Assembly: GCA_013398275.1 (NCBI GenBank)
Contig: VZSE01005034.1
Coordinates: 961,526-1,025,525, forward strand
DNA from: Promerops cafer
Taxonomy: Eukaryota; Chordata; Aves; Passeriformes; Nectariniidae
Length of the DNA: 64,000 bases
Direction of reading: 5' to 3'
Positions 10,736-24,524 of this stretch are shown here, one piece after another (positions within the stretch are counted from its first letter, which is position 1; every line of letters starts with the position of its first letter). The notes beneath the pieces are model-generated. The model did no database searches. It was not told the origin of the DNA and was given only the letters and a program-made list of their open reading frames with translations. Made by a program: the position numbers and the translations under genes.

Positions 10736-13700
10736 TTTTTTTTAATGAACTTCACATGGGAATCTCAGGATTTCTCATACACACTAAAATCAGAACAACA
10801 TATCTAAGATACAACCTGTCATTCTCCACACTTTAAGGTGCTGTGAAACCTGTTGTTTCCAGTCAGTTTGATGAATTACTACTTTGTTAAAGTTAACAGT
10901 GCCATCCATACCAAAAATAAAGTGTCTTCCTTTTATGCTCTCTTTTAAAGCAGGAAACCACAATAAATATCATGCACAGAATAATATTTTGAAATTAACA
11001 AGCAGATTGTCAGTTAACGTAAATAATTCTGCTTATTTGAGTAGAAATCCTTAGCTAATTGATACCACAAAGATATTTAAATATTTACATATTTATGCAA
11101 ATATTTGCTAAAATAGATATGGTTTGTGTGTACTAAACCCAAATAGCAAATAAACAAAGTGGTGGCAGTACAGCAACAGAAAGCCAGGACAGCAAGGAGA
11201 TGTACCATTTCCTGGAAAAATCTGACTGCGACCAATATGAAGGTTATACAACTAAATGAAAACTTGGGCTTGGGTTAAAGAAAATAAATAAAAATACTTA
11301 AGGATTAAAGGAATTTGCTAGTGTAATCAGTATTATCACAGGACAGAAGATGTTGGTCACCAGCCTTTGATGCTGCATAATAGGGCATAAGAGCCTGGAG
11401 TTTGGAACTACAGCACAGCTCTCATCTCCAGTTCCCCAGATTAATTATACAGATTTCTGGAATACCAATTTCCTGCAGAGACAGTTTACAGATTCAAATC
11501 AACAAGGTAATATTTGTTTACAAAAACAGTTAAGGTCCCTCCTTTTGGCTGAAAAAGGTAGAAATCAATTACAATTAAAAAAGGCCTGACTGAGCCTCAT
11601 CTGGCCAGTACTATGGCCAATAAGAAAACTCAGCTGAGCTGTGGATGAGGCCTGAATTTTAAACTTTTGACCTCAACATTGCTGGATTTTTTTGAGCAAA
11701 AGAAATGCATGTCAGACTTATTTAATTCCCTTCTGTACGAGCACACAGATGATATATCAATGTCTTTGTGATATTTAACAATATTCTTAGACAAAATTAC
11801 ACCTTTTCACTTTTTTGTTTGTAGTTCCACTGTAACAAATGAAAGCAAATATATATTGTTTTCTCTCTATTCTCTTTGAAATATTTTTTTCAGATTAAGT
11901 ACACATAGAATATCATGCATGTCCCATTTTAAAAAATAAAATGTAACTGAAGGACTATCAATCCAACAAGGCAAAACTGTGGCTGTAATACATGACAGTG
12001 TTCTCCTAATAAACTTCTAACATGTATGGATATTAATTACAGAGAAGATCAGGCAGACAAGTAACAAGGAAAAAATTATCAAGAACTGCAAAAGAAAGAG
12101 TCCATCAGTGGGATTCTGTGCATCACAAAAACTTGCCTTTAAAAACAGTAAAGCTACAGGAACAATATTTATAGTAAAGAACATTTTCACCAAATAATTG
12201 CTATGAGGGTACAATATGAAAAGCAACACTCAACACTACACTGAAGTGGATAAAAGAAAAAGAATGTTAGACAGACTGACAGACATTAGTAACCCATAGA
12301 TAGCAGGTAATCTAAAGGGATTTTTGTAGCTTTGCTTTAGAATCACACAGCCCTCCATAAGAAACATTAAGTTCTTTTAAGCTTTGCTCTTTCTCATCCT
12401 AATTTTGTAATTTTTCAATGCTTTCTGAGTTTTGAAGAGTCTATAATTTTACTGAAGTCCCCCATAGGAAATTCCTGATGTGTAGCCGCTAAGGCAGTAT
12501 TGGGATGTCATCTGGAGATGTTTACAAAATACAAGAACTCTAGTTTCCCTAATTCCTAGCTTTGATCCTTCCACCCTTACCCCCCCTTTCTAGAAAATGC
12601 CAAGAACTCCCAAAAATTTTAATTTACCCTGAAAACAATGATGATCCAACAGAATACTGAATGAAACACTGACATGGGTATTGGTCATGGTGTTCATTGT
12701 TCCAAGAAGCTGCATTCTTCAGGAGTTGTCCTGGCTGTGAGGGCTGGATGACACGGCTGCTGTGCAAGGACTCACACCTGGGATGCTCACACTAGAGGGT
12801 GGTAGGGAAAGAAGGGAGCTCCCTGAAATGATTTTCTTTCCCTAGCTCTTCCATTTCACCACCTGAACATCATAATTTTTCTCTCCTTTTAGTTTTTTCA
12901 AGGCCAAGAGGAGAGAGAAAATTTTTAGAGATCACGCAAGTTAAAGGTGTGTGTACAAGTAGGTTGTAATGCAGCAAACTAACCTACAAAAAAAAACATG
13001 TGTGAACTGGGGGTTCAGAGAGCAACTCCATACTTTTCCTCCCTGGTTGGAGAGAAGTCCACATTTATGATAAGAGTCAATTTTGCCCTGAGTAACACAG
13101 GGTGCCTAAAGACTTTGATATCTGCAGAATTGTGGTTGGGCTATTTGACCTTGAGGATTCATAGTCCAGCTAGAACGAAAACTCAGTATCCCTTTGCCTG
13201 AGTCACCACGTTTGCAAACATGTTCAGGGACTTTCATGTATCCTTCATGAAGGAGGTGTTGCTCAGCTTCATACAGTATAGAAACATGAACACAATGTAA
13301 CTATTGTGTATTTACCTCACATACACACTTTCTATTTTCCCATATTTTCCAGGAGAAGTTAGGCAAGAGTCTCTCACTTTTATCTCACAGGCACATATTT
13401 TAGGTACTGCAGGCACATTCTTGGCTCCAAGGCATAGAATCTAACTAAGCAGAAGACTGCTTCTCATAAGGAATCATGAAGGAAGTGGCACATTAAACAG
13501 AGGTTTGTACATGGAAGTTTCATTTTAGAAAGACAAGTTTACAAGATTTATGAAATGTTTTGTCTTCAGTCAGAAAAGGGGTTTATAATTTCCTCTATAT
13601 TCAATCCTTATTTAAATTTAATGATTATCAACGACAGAAATTCAAAGACCATGGCAATCAATCATTCTGTATTTTTGCAGGAGGAGCTATTGTAAATGCT

Positions 13701-15152
13701 ACAGTTCAACTTAATGTAAATAACTTTTTTTTCCTCCCCCTTTCATTTCTCGCTTCTTTATAGCAAGTTACTACTGTGTTACATCACAGTCAAGCTTTTA
13801 TGTTGTTTCTTAACACTATGTGGAACGAAAATTTCAGTCCAGATATCAATAAGGTCAAGTGAATATAGAGTTAATTTTCACCTCTTTCTACAGAAATTAG
13901 ACTTCTATTTTCTCCACTGCTAATTCAAAAATAGATATTTAAGAAATATGGCAGTTCACACTTGAGCAGCAGTAAGTTGAGTAGCTGTTGACATTTTAAT
14001 TAGAATACTTTTAGTGGAAGAAGTTCCAAGAACAAACTGAAACGAAAAAAAATCTACTTCTAATTAAATAAACCCAAACAAATAAAGCCATATTTCTAAT
14101 TTGAGAACTGTCATTAGTTTGTTTATCTGGGGCCTTTATCCCCAGTTCTGGAAAAAAGGCCAATATAGTTTATTAAATTTGATATTATCATACAATTATA
14201 AAAAGCTTCTCATAACATTTAATGAAAATGACTACACAAATACTAATTTATTTGCTCTTCCAGAGCAACTCCCAAGTCCCAGTTTCAAAACACTTAGCAA
14301 ATATTACACTATAAACCTCACACCAATACTGTTATCACACTGCATCCTATTAGCTCCTGCAACTCCCAGCAAAAGTGCCTGAGGCAGAGATGCAACAACT
14401 TAGCAGGGACAGGGCTCATCAGTACTTCTAAAGCCTAGGCAGTATCGAATCTTCATTTGAAAAAGTGCACAAGACCAGTTAATAAGTGGACTAAATTTAT
14501 TCAGTCTCAGATGCCATAAACAGTATTCACAGTAAGGAGTCCGTCAAGATCTTAGCTGTGAGAGTGCAGGAAGGGGAAGCGTTGCATATCGATGCATGAA
14601 TACATCTAATTCCAGTTCATTCACAATGTTATGCTTTATTTTAGGAATTCAAATCCTGTTCCTCTTCCAGCAGCAGGTACAACTGAAATGAATGGGATCA
14701 TTCATCCACATCAGAAAGAGAGCAGAATTTGCCTCGAAATAATGAAAGGAATTCTTTTCTTCCAGCCTATCACCACATGCTTCACTTGCAGCAAAGGGAC
14801 AATTTAACGGTACCAGCTCTTCCCACATTCACCGGCAGAAACCCACTCATCTCAGGGGGACTGCGACTTGAAGGACTGACCTCTATTATCTGAAATGTCA
14901 AACTGTCATAAATTTGCCTGCTTGATTCTCTCCTTCCATAGCTGTGGCAGCTCCTGACCCAGCAGAGCTCTCGGGCATTTCCACATCATTTCTACAAAAC
15001 ACAAATCTGAAAAAAGATCAGTGAGAGATGGGGATAAATGTGTGGAAATGCACACAGTCTGTAGGGTCCAGGAGGAGACTTATTTTCAGATTAAAAAATT
15101 GAAAATAACATTTTGTATTTTTCCTTTTAGCCGTTGAAAAACATACCCTGCC

Positions 15153-15167
15153 TTTTTTTTTTTTTTT
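15153..15167. repeat. Mononucleotide T tract (15 T)
   Basis: Fifteen T between CCCTGCC and CCCCTGG, about 660 bp upstream of the solo LTR. Confidence 0.95.
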
Positions 15168-15602
15168 CCCCTGGTCTGCATTTCTTGGGATAAAACATTG
15201 GATTTCAGCCAAAATACAAAGGAAGTATCTTTATCTTTCTCCCTCTCATATCCAGGCCTATGGGCACATGCTTATGTGCTGTTGTCTGACAAGAGGTAGA
15301 GGCAGCAGAAGAACCTGACCATGTTTTAGCCAAACATGCCTTAGTACTTTTTTTAAGTACCACACACCTGGTTATCCCCAGTTAAGTGACTTAAACCTCT
15401 AATGAACTTTTATGCAACACCCTAAATTGTAAAAACTGCTGTGTAACTTCAAATTCTTCAACCACAAAACAAAAAGGTTTTGACAAATGTTTACAAGAAT
15501 GCACCTGAACCTGAGGAAGCTGATAGAGTGCAAGTAAATGTTTTCTTAAGTAAATCCAGGAACACATACGCGTTGCCATAAGGGACACCAACGCAGCTTA
15601 CT

Positions 15603-15649
15603 CCATGACCTATGCCATGACCTTATCAGCATGGATAAAGTGGATAAAG
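15603..15649 (+). repeat. Two adjacent short tandem duplications
   Basis: CCATGACCTATG / CCATGACCTTAT (15603-15626) is followed within 5 bp by TGGATAAAG twice (15632-15649). Both are slippage-type duplications in unique DNA near the solo LTR. Confidence 0.8.
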
Positions 15650-15827
15650 TCAATACCTCTGTTTTGTAGACCCATATCTTTACAGCCTCAGATCTTTTTG
15701 GTGTCAAATAGCCTTTCTTCCATCAGAAACATCAAATGTTGTCCCATCCCCAATGACAGAGAAAATCCCTATGCATAAAGTGCTGCAATATTGTGTTGGG
15801 ATTTAGGAATGGCATTCCTCAATTTAG

Positions 15828-16182
15828 TGTTCCTGCTAAAAAACTCCAGATCTCATGCCACCCCCTGACTTCTCCACTCCCCTCCCCTGCACAGAAGGTA
15901 AAGATCATGGGTTGAGGTAAGAATGATTTACTGGAAAACAATAAAACAATAAAATGAACAGTAGCAGCCGTAACAAAGGGTACAAGAGAGGCAAACAATT
16001 CACACTTAATTGCTCATTTGGAACTGGCACAACCCTCTTGTGTGACTGGAAGGGACTCCTTCCCCCCACTACCCACCCTGGCAATGATGAGGGATGGTAC
16101 AAAATAACCTCTGTGTCCTAGCCATGCCCCTTCTGGCTACTGCAAAAATTAACCCTGTCCCGGCTGGAACCAGGACATTACA
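15828..16182 (-). mobile_element. Solo LTR of an avian ERVL-like endogenous retrovirus
   Basis: On the minus strand the element opens TGTAATGTCCTGGTTCCAGC and continues GGGACAGGGTTAATTTTTGC, closely resembling the 5' end of common avian ERVL LTRs. Its far part has a T-rich stretch with repeated TTTTATTG, then AGTAAATCATTCTTACCTCA followed by ACCCATG, the counterpart of the R/U5 boundary in those LTRs. It ends in ACA, so the termini are TG...CA as expected. The usual poly(A) signal is represented only by AGTAAA. At about 355 bp it looks shorter than the family consensus as I remember it, which suggests an internal deletion. No internal retroviral region flanks either end, so it is a solo LTR left by LTR-LTR recombination. 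A 5-bp target duplication is not evident at these boundaries, so the ends may be off by a few bases. Confidence 0.72.
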
Positions 16183-19100
16183 ACATCCAATATTCCGGCA
16201 ACAACCACCAGTAACAGGAAATGGGTGTGAGACATGCAGTGCATATGCAGAAAAAAAAAAATGTATAGTCACTGCTTGAAAGACAGAGAGGGAAATATTC
16301 CAGAGGGTCAGTCCAAATCCAACACGTTGCAAATAGGTTACACAAGCCCAGAGGCTTGAGCTTGCCTTTTAGAAAAGAATAAATTTCAGTCCAAATGAGT
16401 GACTCTCATAAAATAGCACTTCTGCCACTCTGCTGGCCTGGGGGTGATCATGTTAACTCTGAGAAGGGAGGTACTCAGGGTTAGGAAATGTTTTGCCACG
16501 GGTATGACTGTAGTACTTCAAGAACAGTGAATCACAGTGTATCATAGCAGTGCTCAGAGGAAGGAAAGAGCAAAGATTTAAGTAAGTCAGGCTTGCTTAG
16601 ATTGATCAAGATATGTCTGAGAATGAAAAGGGATATATAAAAGCGCATAACTCTGAATCTAGGCTGAAATTATATTTCTAAAGACAAAATTATGTTGAAA
16701 CAGACAGTGTGTTTAAAAGCTTTCTCTTAAAGTCTACAAACTCTACTGTTAGATAATGCTTTCAAATCAGATATAGGTTGCAAGGAAGATTTCAAGAAGG
16801 CTGGTTACTTTTCATATTGGTTCTCTTGAATTATAATCCAGGAGATGTTAAATAAAAGGCATTTTACATAACCCACAGGCTTTGCTCCTTTTCAGTTAAA
16901 GGAAAAGAGATCAGCTGGTGAAAGAAAATTCCATTGAAAGCCCATGTAGCACAGTACTACATGTAACCAAATCCAAAGAGGAAGGCTGGAAGAAAGGGAA
17001 TGGGTTTTTTGTGAGTTTCTATGTTTCTTTCCCAGTTCTAGAATGAACATTGTGTAGGTTTTCCATGAACCGGATGGTGTCAACTTCAGCAGTTTTGCTT
17101 TTGATTTAGTAGTGCTAATTTCCTAATCCATCCCTGCATTCATGTGCTACAACATTCTCATTAATCATTCTCATAGATTTCCTAGGCAACTGGTTCACTT
17201 AGTTTTGGAGTCATATCAAACTTTTACCTCTAGTCATTACCCCTTCTTTTCCACACAGGTGTCTTTCACTGCCTGTTTTAATTTCCTCCACAAGTTAGAC
17301 CTAGAGTAGATCTCATTAGATGTGTGCTCTTAAAAAAAACCATAGTTTTATTTTCCATTATATGTTTTTCATAAGCTTTCTGTTCTCATTTAATATCTCT
17401 CTAGGTTGTCATGAAGACTAGAGCCTCTTTGTTTGCAACAGACTTTACAGGCTCTAGGAAATGTCAACTCTTCTCAAAGTCATGCTAAATTTAGTTGATT
17501 TGTCTTTGTCACCTACATCATTTATGTCTCTATAACTGTTACAGTCAAACTTCTGTAATGCTCTCATCTCCTTGCTGCAAGTGATTTTGACCCAGATGGG
17601 TTGTATTGCTGATAATCTATTCTTGTATTAACACACACTATGATCTCCACCTTCATTTTTCTCTTTCCTTTATATAACGTATCCCACAGTACAAGTACAA
17701 TCCATATTTCTGCTATCCTGTGACACTCAATTGCACATTGTCCACCAGCAAATCTCTTTCTTCCACCTTTCTGCCCATTTGTCTTGCACCATTACAAAAA
17801 CATTTCAGTTGGTTTTGAAACCCAATAAAGGAACAGCTCTTAATTTTCCTTCACTGCATCTCATCATGACACACAAGAACTACTGCTTTTTCCCTGATCA
17901 TCCTTGTACTCACCAGTATCTTTTGTCTTTTGTTATATGTTTTTTATTTTACCATCTCTGCTTATTTAAGTAGGTTTACCAGTCATGCCTAGCTCACGCC
18001 CAGAAAGGTACTAGCCCAGCTACTCCAGTGGAGTCCACCAGTCTAGAGGAATTCCTGTTCCATGAATGTTTCCTAATGGTCAGACAGCCTCAGACTTTCC
18101 TCACAGCATTTATCCTTCAGACATCATGGCTGTCTTGCCATGCCTTTGCCTTCCTTTTCTGTGGACTGGAAAGCTTCCACTGAATGTTATGCACATGGAA
18201 ATATCATTGCCACCTGGCAGGAAGAAAATGTCTTCCACATTGCAGATATTGCACCATTTTAAAATGAAACCATGTTTACAATGAATACTATAGTCTTCCT
18301 ACATCCAAATCTTCAATCCTCCTACTGGGAGGGATACTGGGACAGATAAGTGGGACCACATTCCCAGCTGCTTTTTGCAATCCTATTAGACAGCAAGTCA
18401 GAGAAACAAAAATGAAGAAAGATGCTGGCAGCAGCACTACCAGAGGAGGAAAGGGCAGATAGCCTAGAACAAGATGCAAATTTTTTGTAATTATTTACAG
18501 GTAACATGTATTTGGGGTTGAAAAAAGATACTGCTTACAGCTACTGTGACACTGTTGGGGCAGCATAGTGCTGTTCTTTTATAGCAGATCTTATAAATGG
18601 AAATATGGAAAAAGGTAATAAATATCCTCAGGTAAATCCTAGCCAAAGTCAAGTCAGTAAATACTTTTTCTTTTATTTAAACATGGGTGAGATTTCACAT
18701 CCGTGATTTAGGTGTACTGCCTTTACAACAGTAAAGGGAGAAAGAGAGACAGAAAAAACAGTGCTTAGAATACTTTCCTATCAGACTCAACAGTCCTGAT
18801 TCAGGGCCCTAACAGTTTTTTGAGTTTAAGAACTTTTACTTCACTGCATTGAAACCACTTTCACATAGGAAAATGCCCCAGCATTGGCACAGCTTATCTG
18901 ATGGAGGACAACCTCAGCCTACAGCAACAAAGGGTGCTGCAGGCAGCTACAAGGGGAGAGCTGCTCTGCCCACATCCTGCTCAGTCAGTACAACGCAGCC
19001 CAAACTCAAGGGCTGTGTGATGAGGTTAGCAGGGTGTAAGCTCAACAGCTTTGCTATCCTCAGCTAAGCCCATCTCAGCACCCTGGCTGCTTGGCTTCTG

Positions 19101-20604
19101 CTCACCTTGGACACCAGGCAGAGTACAGACAGTTTAGACCAGAGACTGCTGCTCTAGACCAATATGGCAGCTCTACACAATTTCACACACTCTTTTTTAT
19201 GCTTTTATACATAAATGATACCACTTCAGACTTCTTACACACTGCTATTCTGGACATATTTAAACTTTTCAAATATTTTCCACTGTTTTTACAAGGACAA
19301 AAACTAACACTTTGTTTTCTCAGTGGGTGGCTTTTCCCACCTAGCCGCACCATGCAGACGATAGGCTTCTATTTAGCTGAGCCATTTGCTTCTGAAAACG
19401 GGGTGCACAAAAACACAGCCTGGTAATTTTCTTACCTTTTTCCTATCCCTCTCTATTTCACTACTCAATAAACAGTAGCCATTTAACATTAAGTCTGCAC
19501 TGCCCTTAAGAGCCACACAGCCCAGCTCAGGTGCAAGGGCCACGTTTGTGATGCAGCTCCGTCACAGCACTAAAGCAAGCTGAGCAACTTGACAACAGAG
19601 AGCCATCACCGAGAAGCTGGACAGGGCTTTGAGAGCACAGAGCTATTCTCTGACTTAATAAATGAACTGCAGTTTAATGTGCTCCATGGCCACACTTGTT
19701 TCAGTACTAGGAGATGAGGACAATGTTAAGACCTATGGAATTATGTCAGCTTCACTGCATAGATGAATGAGAACTTAAAGAGGTTTGTACTTTTATAAGT
19801 TCTTGAAGAGTAGGTAGGAAGAAAATGTGAGCTACCCCAGACAGGAAAAAATAAAAGACTTTGCTCTAGCTAGTATTTCAAAAGGCAAGCAGTTTTCTTT
19901 GTATTTACTTCTATCCCTGCAGCTATAATGAATTATTTAGGCAATGTCTATACAGTACAGGATTTGTGCTTTTATTTTATTTATTTGACTATTTTATCAC
20001 AGGCTACTTACAAGGGCAAGTGTGCTGAGTCAACACAGGTGTAAATCACTGCATTTTTCTTTAATCAGTGGAACTAGGCAAATTGACACGCATCACAAAA
20101 CTGACAATATATTTAGTGCAGAACAGTTTTTTACTGGGTTATTAATAATGGACTTATTTATTACTATTTCTCAAAAAACAAGGTAGGCAAGGTGTACTTC
20201 TTCCCTCTCCCCCTTTTTTATTTTTACCCTCTCATTTCTTTTTAATACCATTAAAAACCTGGAAACATCCATACATCTAACCAATCCCTGGTTTAACCCA
20301 CAGTAAACCTCTGGGAAGGATTCTCCAGGTAAACCCAGCACTGCAAAATTTCGGCAACACAGAAATCTTCAATCTACTTGTGAATGACCTGGTAGAGCCA
20401 CTTGGCAGAGCACTTCACTACAGAGGAGTGTCAGGTTGGTTTCTAAAAGCAGCAAAATTACATCAGTGTTGCCTTCTGCCAGGGCTAACTGGGTCAGCAA
20501 AGCACCCCCTGAAGGTGGCCATGTGGTTTGTAGTTCTAGAGGTCGTTGTTTCAGAGCTAGGTCATACCTCTGCATAGCACTTAGCCTCCCACCTTAAGGT
20601 CTAG

Positions 20605-20639
20605 ATGCTCAGCTGATTACTCCGTGCATAGCTGAGCAT
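20605..20639. repeat. 10-bp inverted repeat with 15-nt spacer
   Basis: ATGCTCAGCT and AGCTGAGCAT are perfect reverse complements. Possibly a chance hairpin; the arms include the E-box-like core CAGCTG only in part. Confidence 0.85.
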
Positions 20640-21879
20640 TGAGTCTCACTCACAAGGTAAATCCACTGACATAAAAAGACCCCCTCACTCTGTATTTTTT
20701 ATAGGATAATAAGAAGGTTAAGTTAAATGCTGTCGAACCCCGTGATAAGAATGTGATAACTTCAGAAATTAGCTCCACCAGAGAACAAAAAATCTAAGTC
20801 CACACTTCCCACTGGCAAACCTGTGCTGCGCAGGAAACAAACCAGGGGAAAGGGTAACAAAATTGTTTAAGTGGCTTGTTCCCAAGGCCTAAGGTAATCT
20901 GTGAAAGGCAATTCTGGCTCCCATCAATACTTTCTTGGCACTAGGAGGCAAAAACTGTAGACAGGAGACAGGGCATAAGGCCAAAGATTCACTCTGTTCC
21001 AGGTAACATTGGCATGAAAACCCCTTGAAACTGTAACCAGCTATTATTGTTTATAGCAGCACTAAGAATAGAGAAGCCACAGACATACAAATCACAGCTG
21101 ATAGTCTGGGGCCTTAAATTGTTCTGTGTTGTTTATAGAAATGTATTAAAGACTATTTGTATAAGCTACACAGTTATACAAGTGTTTTAAAATTTAAACT
21201 GCAATAATACTGCTCTCTGTTCAATCCTTTACTTGAAATGGTAATTGAAGGATGTGACCCTAGATAAGTGTGATATAAAATGCATAGACCTCCAGGTATT
21301 GTCACTGAATGAGAGCAAGTTGTGTGACATTAGTTTATTAAATTGCTATAGCTGCCCTTCACTCCCTTGCTGTAACACACACAGGGGGTCAACAGCCTGA
21401 TTTTGGTCATTGCACATGAAATGAATTGTAACTATCTTGCTGATATTTCCAGGTATGTTGAGATATATTTCCTCATGAGTTTCTGAAGGTGGGACCCACA
21501 CTGTCACTACTGTTGTCTGAGATCCAAAACCACTGTGATTGTTGCGTAGATCCTGCAGAGTTTATCCTAAAATAAATCAGTTCCAGGATGCTTTGAGATA
21601 TGAACTGTAAGGTATCTACCTGTCTGTGCACACCTTTCATAACAATGTGACACCCAAAACGATTAATGCAGGACTGCTAACAGATCCAGGATTGTTGGCC
21701 AGTAATATCAGCAACATATTTTAAGTTTGCAGGAGATTTTAGCTTTGAGATGATGGAGCATCAATGGGGCAGTCAGAAAAGGAATCCTGCTTTCATCCAG
21801 GTTAATAATTCTTATCTGAACCAGCCTGGCTTAGGTTTTTCCCTAATGTGAAGGTGGGATCCATTACATTTCTGCTCAT

Positions 21880-21936
21880 CAAAACAAACAATCAAACCCC
21901 AAACAGAAACATCCCCCAAAACCCTACACCAACAAA
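21880..21936. repeat. Short A/C-rich low-complexity tract
   Basis: CAAAACAAACAATCAAACCC followed by AAAC, CCCCC and CCTACACCAAC units. It is G-poor and T-poor on the plus strand like the other tracts. Confidence 0.8.
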
Positions 21937-23695
21937 TCTGCAGATTTCAATTTAACATAGTCCATGTTTTAAGAAAAGTTCAGGACAGCTGCCTAGTCAT
22001 TTAACTATAACAAACAAGAGAAAGTACAAGTAAAAGGGCAGAAAAGCCAGGGTGCTTATTAATTCCACACTTTCAACTTGATGACATTTTGTAAAGTGTA
22101 GCAAAAAGCTTTAATTCTAGTCATTCAGGACTGTGAGATCAGAAGCAGATTTTGGCACCTAAAGAGTAAGCTCAGGTCATGTGCCCTGTAAGACTCAAAG
22201 ACAGAAAAGCAGAAAGGCCAAAACCTTGTTCCAGTCAACATCTTTCCAAGCATTTTGAACTCAAATGAAGTAGCAGGGTTTAGGCTACTGATATTAAGCC
22301 TATGTCACATAGACTCAGAGTTTACACATAGATACAGTCATCTAGTTGTTTTACAATATTGTTTTGACTGAGCAGTTGAGTGCTTCAAACTAAAATGCAA
22401 ATTAATTCAAATTCAGTTATTCTGCAGCTCATGCAGCTTTAGATTAAAACTAGATTTAGAACAAGATCCCAAAGGCTACAAGAAAGAGAGACTTGTATAC
22501 TGCTGCTAAGTCTAATACAGTCATAGTTTATTAATGTAGGTGGTAATGCATAATGAAATGTCATTAATTCTCACATGTAATATTGGTTTCTAATTTGAGG
22601 AATTGTGTCCATTTATCCATAGTTCAGTTATTTAAATTTCTAACTTGGCAACTCAGAATAGTGAAGTGCTGAATTCTGTTACCTGGGAAGTATGAAAAAA
22701 TATCTGTTCCTTATAAAGACAACCTGTATATTTCTCAAGTCTTTTTGTTCTGGATTTATGATCCAGTTCTTCAAGGGAGTCAATGAAAAGCCCTTTGGTA
22801 ACATTCACAGCATGCCTCATCCCAGATTTTTCTCTCTTTATTAAGGCTTTTATCTGTAAAAGGGCGTTTTCTTTCAGTGCCATTCTTAGGGCTGACTGTT
22901 GTTTTGGTGCTCAAAGAAATCTTCATGAAAAATTTGTCAGGTTTTCTATCAGTTGTGAAGGTCACCAAGATGACGTTTAGCATCTCACACCATGCCTTTC
23001 TATCAGGCAACTAAGGATGTATTAACATCAGCCAAGATAGTATTTGTAATAGCCAAGGGTCATTTTAAAAGAAAAATACCCATTGGCACTTCATTTATTC
23101 TGCTCCCTACCAGAACCCAGGGACACTCTGAAGTTCTTTGCTAAAATAGCTCAAGAATTGTATCCTTTAAACAAAAAAAATCTCAGTCATTCCCCATAGA
23201 AAGCACTGCTGATCTCAGCTGCAAGGCTTCCTCAGCCTGCTCAGCAGGGAAACATGAAGATGTCAGGTAAACATAATCATGCTATTTGTGGAAAGTGTGA
23301 GATGAGAAAGAGGGAGGGTAATGAAGCATAGACAGAGCAATTCAGTTTCCCAGCCTATTTAGGTAGATTGTCTTTCTCTAATTGTTTTTCTCCCTGGAGG
23401 TACAAACACAGCAAATTTCAATACCATAAAGTTAAGCTTTATTATTGCAGCTTTCATTTCTTTCACAAAGAAATATGTACTGTATTATAGCAGCGCCCTA
23501 GTAGCATACTATAGTTAAGGATGTCAGCAGTTGTGCTACAAACCTCTATTTTTCCATGAGAAGTAAAAACTAGTGCTAGGCTAAAATGATGCAGGTAAGG
23601 TGGGTGTCTAGTTTCATATCAGTTCATAGAAAAGAAAAAAAAAATCCTGGGCACATTCTCTGGTGATTGCAGATGATAACAAGCTTTCAAAAAGT

Positions 23696-23815
23696 CCCAA
23701 ACAAATAATCCCCCACCAACAAAACAAACAAACAAACAAAAAAAAACCCAGCAAAAAAACCCACAAAAACCCCCAAAACAACAACAACAAAAAACAAACC
23801 CCAAAACAACCCTGA
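23696..23815. repeat. A/C-rich low-complexity tract
   Basis: About 120 bases are almost free of G and T on the plus strand, built from AAAC, AAC and CCCCA units including (AAAC)n near 23720 and (CAA)n near 23778. The opposite strand reads as poly-F/G/C open frames at 23614-23826, which are artefacts of composition. It is the longest member of a set of like tracts in the window. Confidence 0.9.
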
Positions 23816-24267
23816 CACAGTATCATCTATGTTACAAAAGGTTGGATAGGTACAAGTTAAATGTATCCTTTTGCAAATGTTTAAATACTGCCCCCAGTGA
23901 CTTTAGTCATTATCTTCATGATGAAAGGAATTTCATCTCAGTGTAGCAAAAGACCTAAATTTTTATGGGTTTTGTCCAGCAGAAGCCAATGCAACAAAAC
24001 ACATATTTACCTCATTAACACTTAAATACATGAACAGTTCATTTGAAACCATCAGGACAAGATCGTTCATCACCTCACAGGGCAAGTTCAGAAGAAAACA
24101 AAATGAAGACATACTTTAAAATTCATGCAGGCACTCAACATAATATTTCTGTGCTCAGTTTTGTAGTGAAAATTAGTGTCTTTAGGAACTAAAGAGCTTA
24201 TAGGAGTCAAGACCGACACCAAATACTCAAAGAAAGATTATTCTAAAAAGTAAGGGCAGTAGGCATG

Positions 24268-24371
24268 TGTTCACATTTAGACACTGGGTCCAAAGATATA
24301 GCTACACAAATGNTTGTTCAAATTTAGACACTGGGTATGCACTAGGATCCAAAGATATAGCTACACAAATG
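24268..24371 (+). repeat. Direct duplication flanking an ambiguous base (N)
   Basis: Copy 1 (24268-24312) and copy 2 (24315-24371) share TGTTCA...TTTAGACACTGGG and then TCCAAAGATATAGCTACACA to AAATG. They differ by one substitution (CACATTT versus CAAATTT) and a 12-base insertion, TATGCACTAGGA, in copy 2. The only N of the window, at 24313, lies in the 2-base junction between the copies. The layout is what results when two contig ends that overlap are butted together or two haplotypes are merged, so an assembly artefact is the leading reading. A true tandem duplication is the alternative. Confidence 0.9.
24313..24313. other. Ambiguous base N
   Basis: This is the single unresolved base in the window. 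It lies between the two near-identical copies at 24268-24312 and 24315-24371. Confidence 0.99.
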
Positions 24372-24524
24372 CAAGGCACCAGTAATTTACTTCAGAGTAA
24401 CGGAGAAAGTGAACCCCAAAGACACATGTAGTGACTGACAGGAAAGCAAATTCATGATGAATTAGGCAACCCTAACTCTTATATTGTCTGCTTCTGACTA
24501 GATCTTAAGAGAGCTTTCCAAGGA

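Larger units (their letters stand above)
9716..15827. other. Unique A+T-rich noncoding DNA
   Basis: Apart from the candidate regulatory element at 10430-10735 and short duplications near 15.6 kb, nothing was recognised. A TTTATTGAATG stretch near 9926 gives a minus-strand AATAAA, but no LTR could be delimited around it. Confidence 0.6.
16183..24267. other. Unique noncoding DNA
   Basis: Mostly A+T-rich. It includes a moderately G+C-rich stretch around 18880-19080 and 19500-19600 without CpG clusters or credible frames, and A/C-rich tracts at 21.9 and 23.7 kb. Confidence 0.6.

Noticed and set aside
11585..11660. Hairpin GCCTCATC...GATGAGGC
   Set aside because: Eight-base arms separated by about 50 bases are expected by chance in this length of DNA.
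19091..19426. 111-codon plus-strand frame as a gene
   Set aside because: No family resemblance and no flanking splice or promoter signals.
23614..23826. Phe/Gly/Cys-rich minus-strand frames as a membrane protein
   Set aside because: Direct translation of an A/C low-complexity tract.
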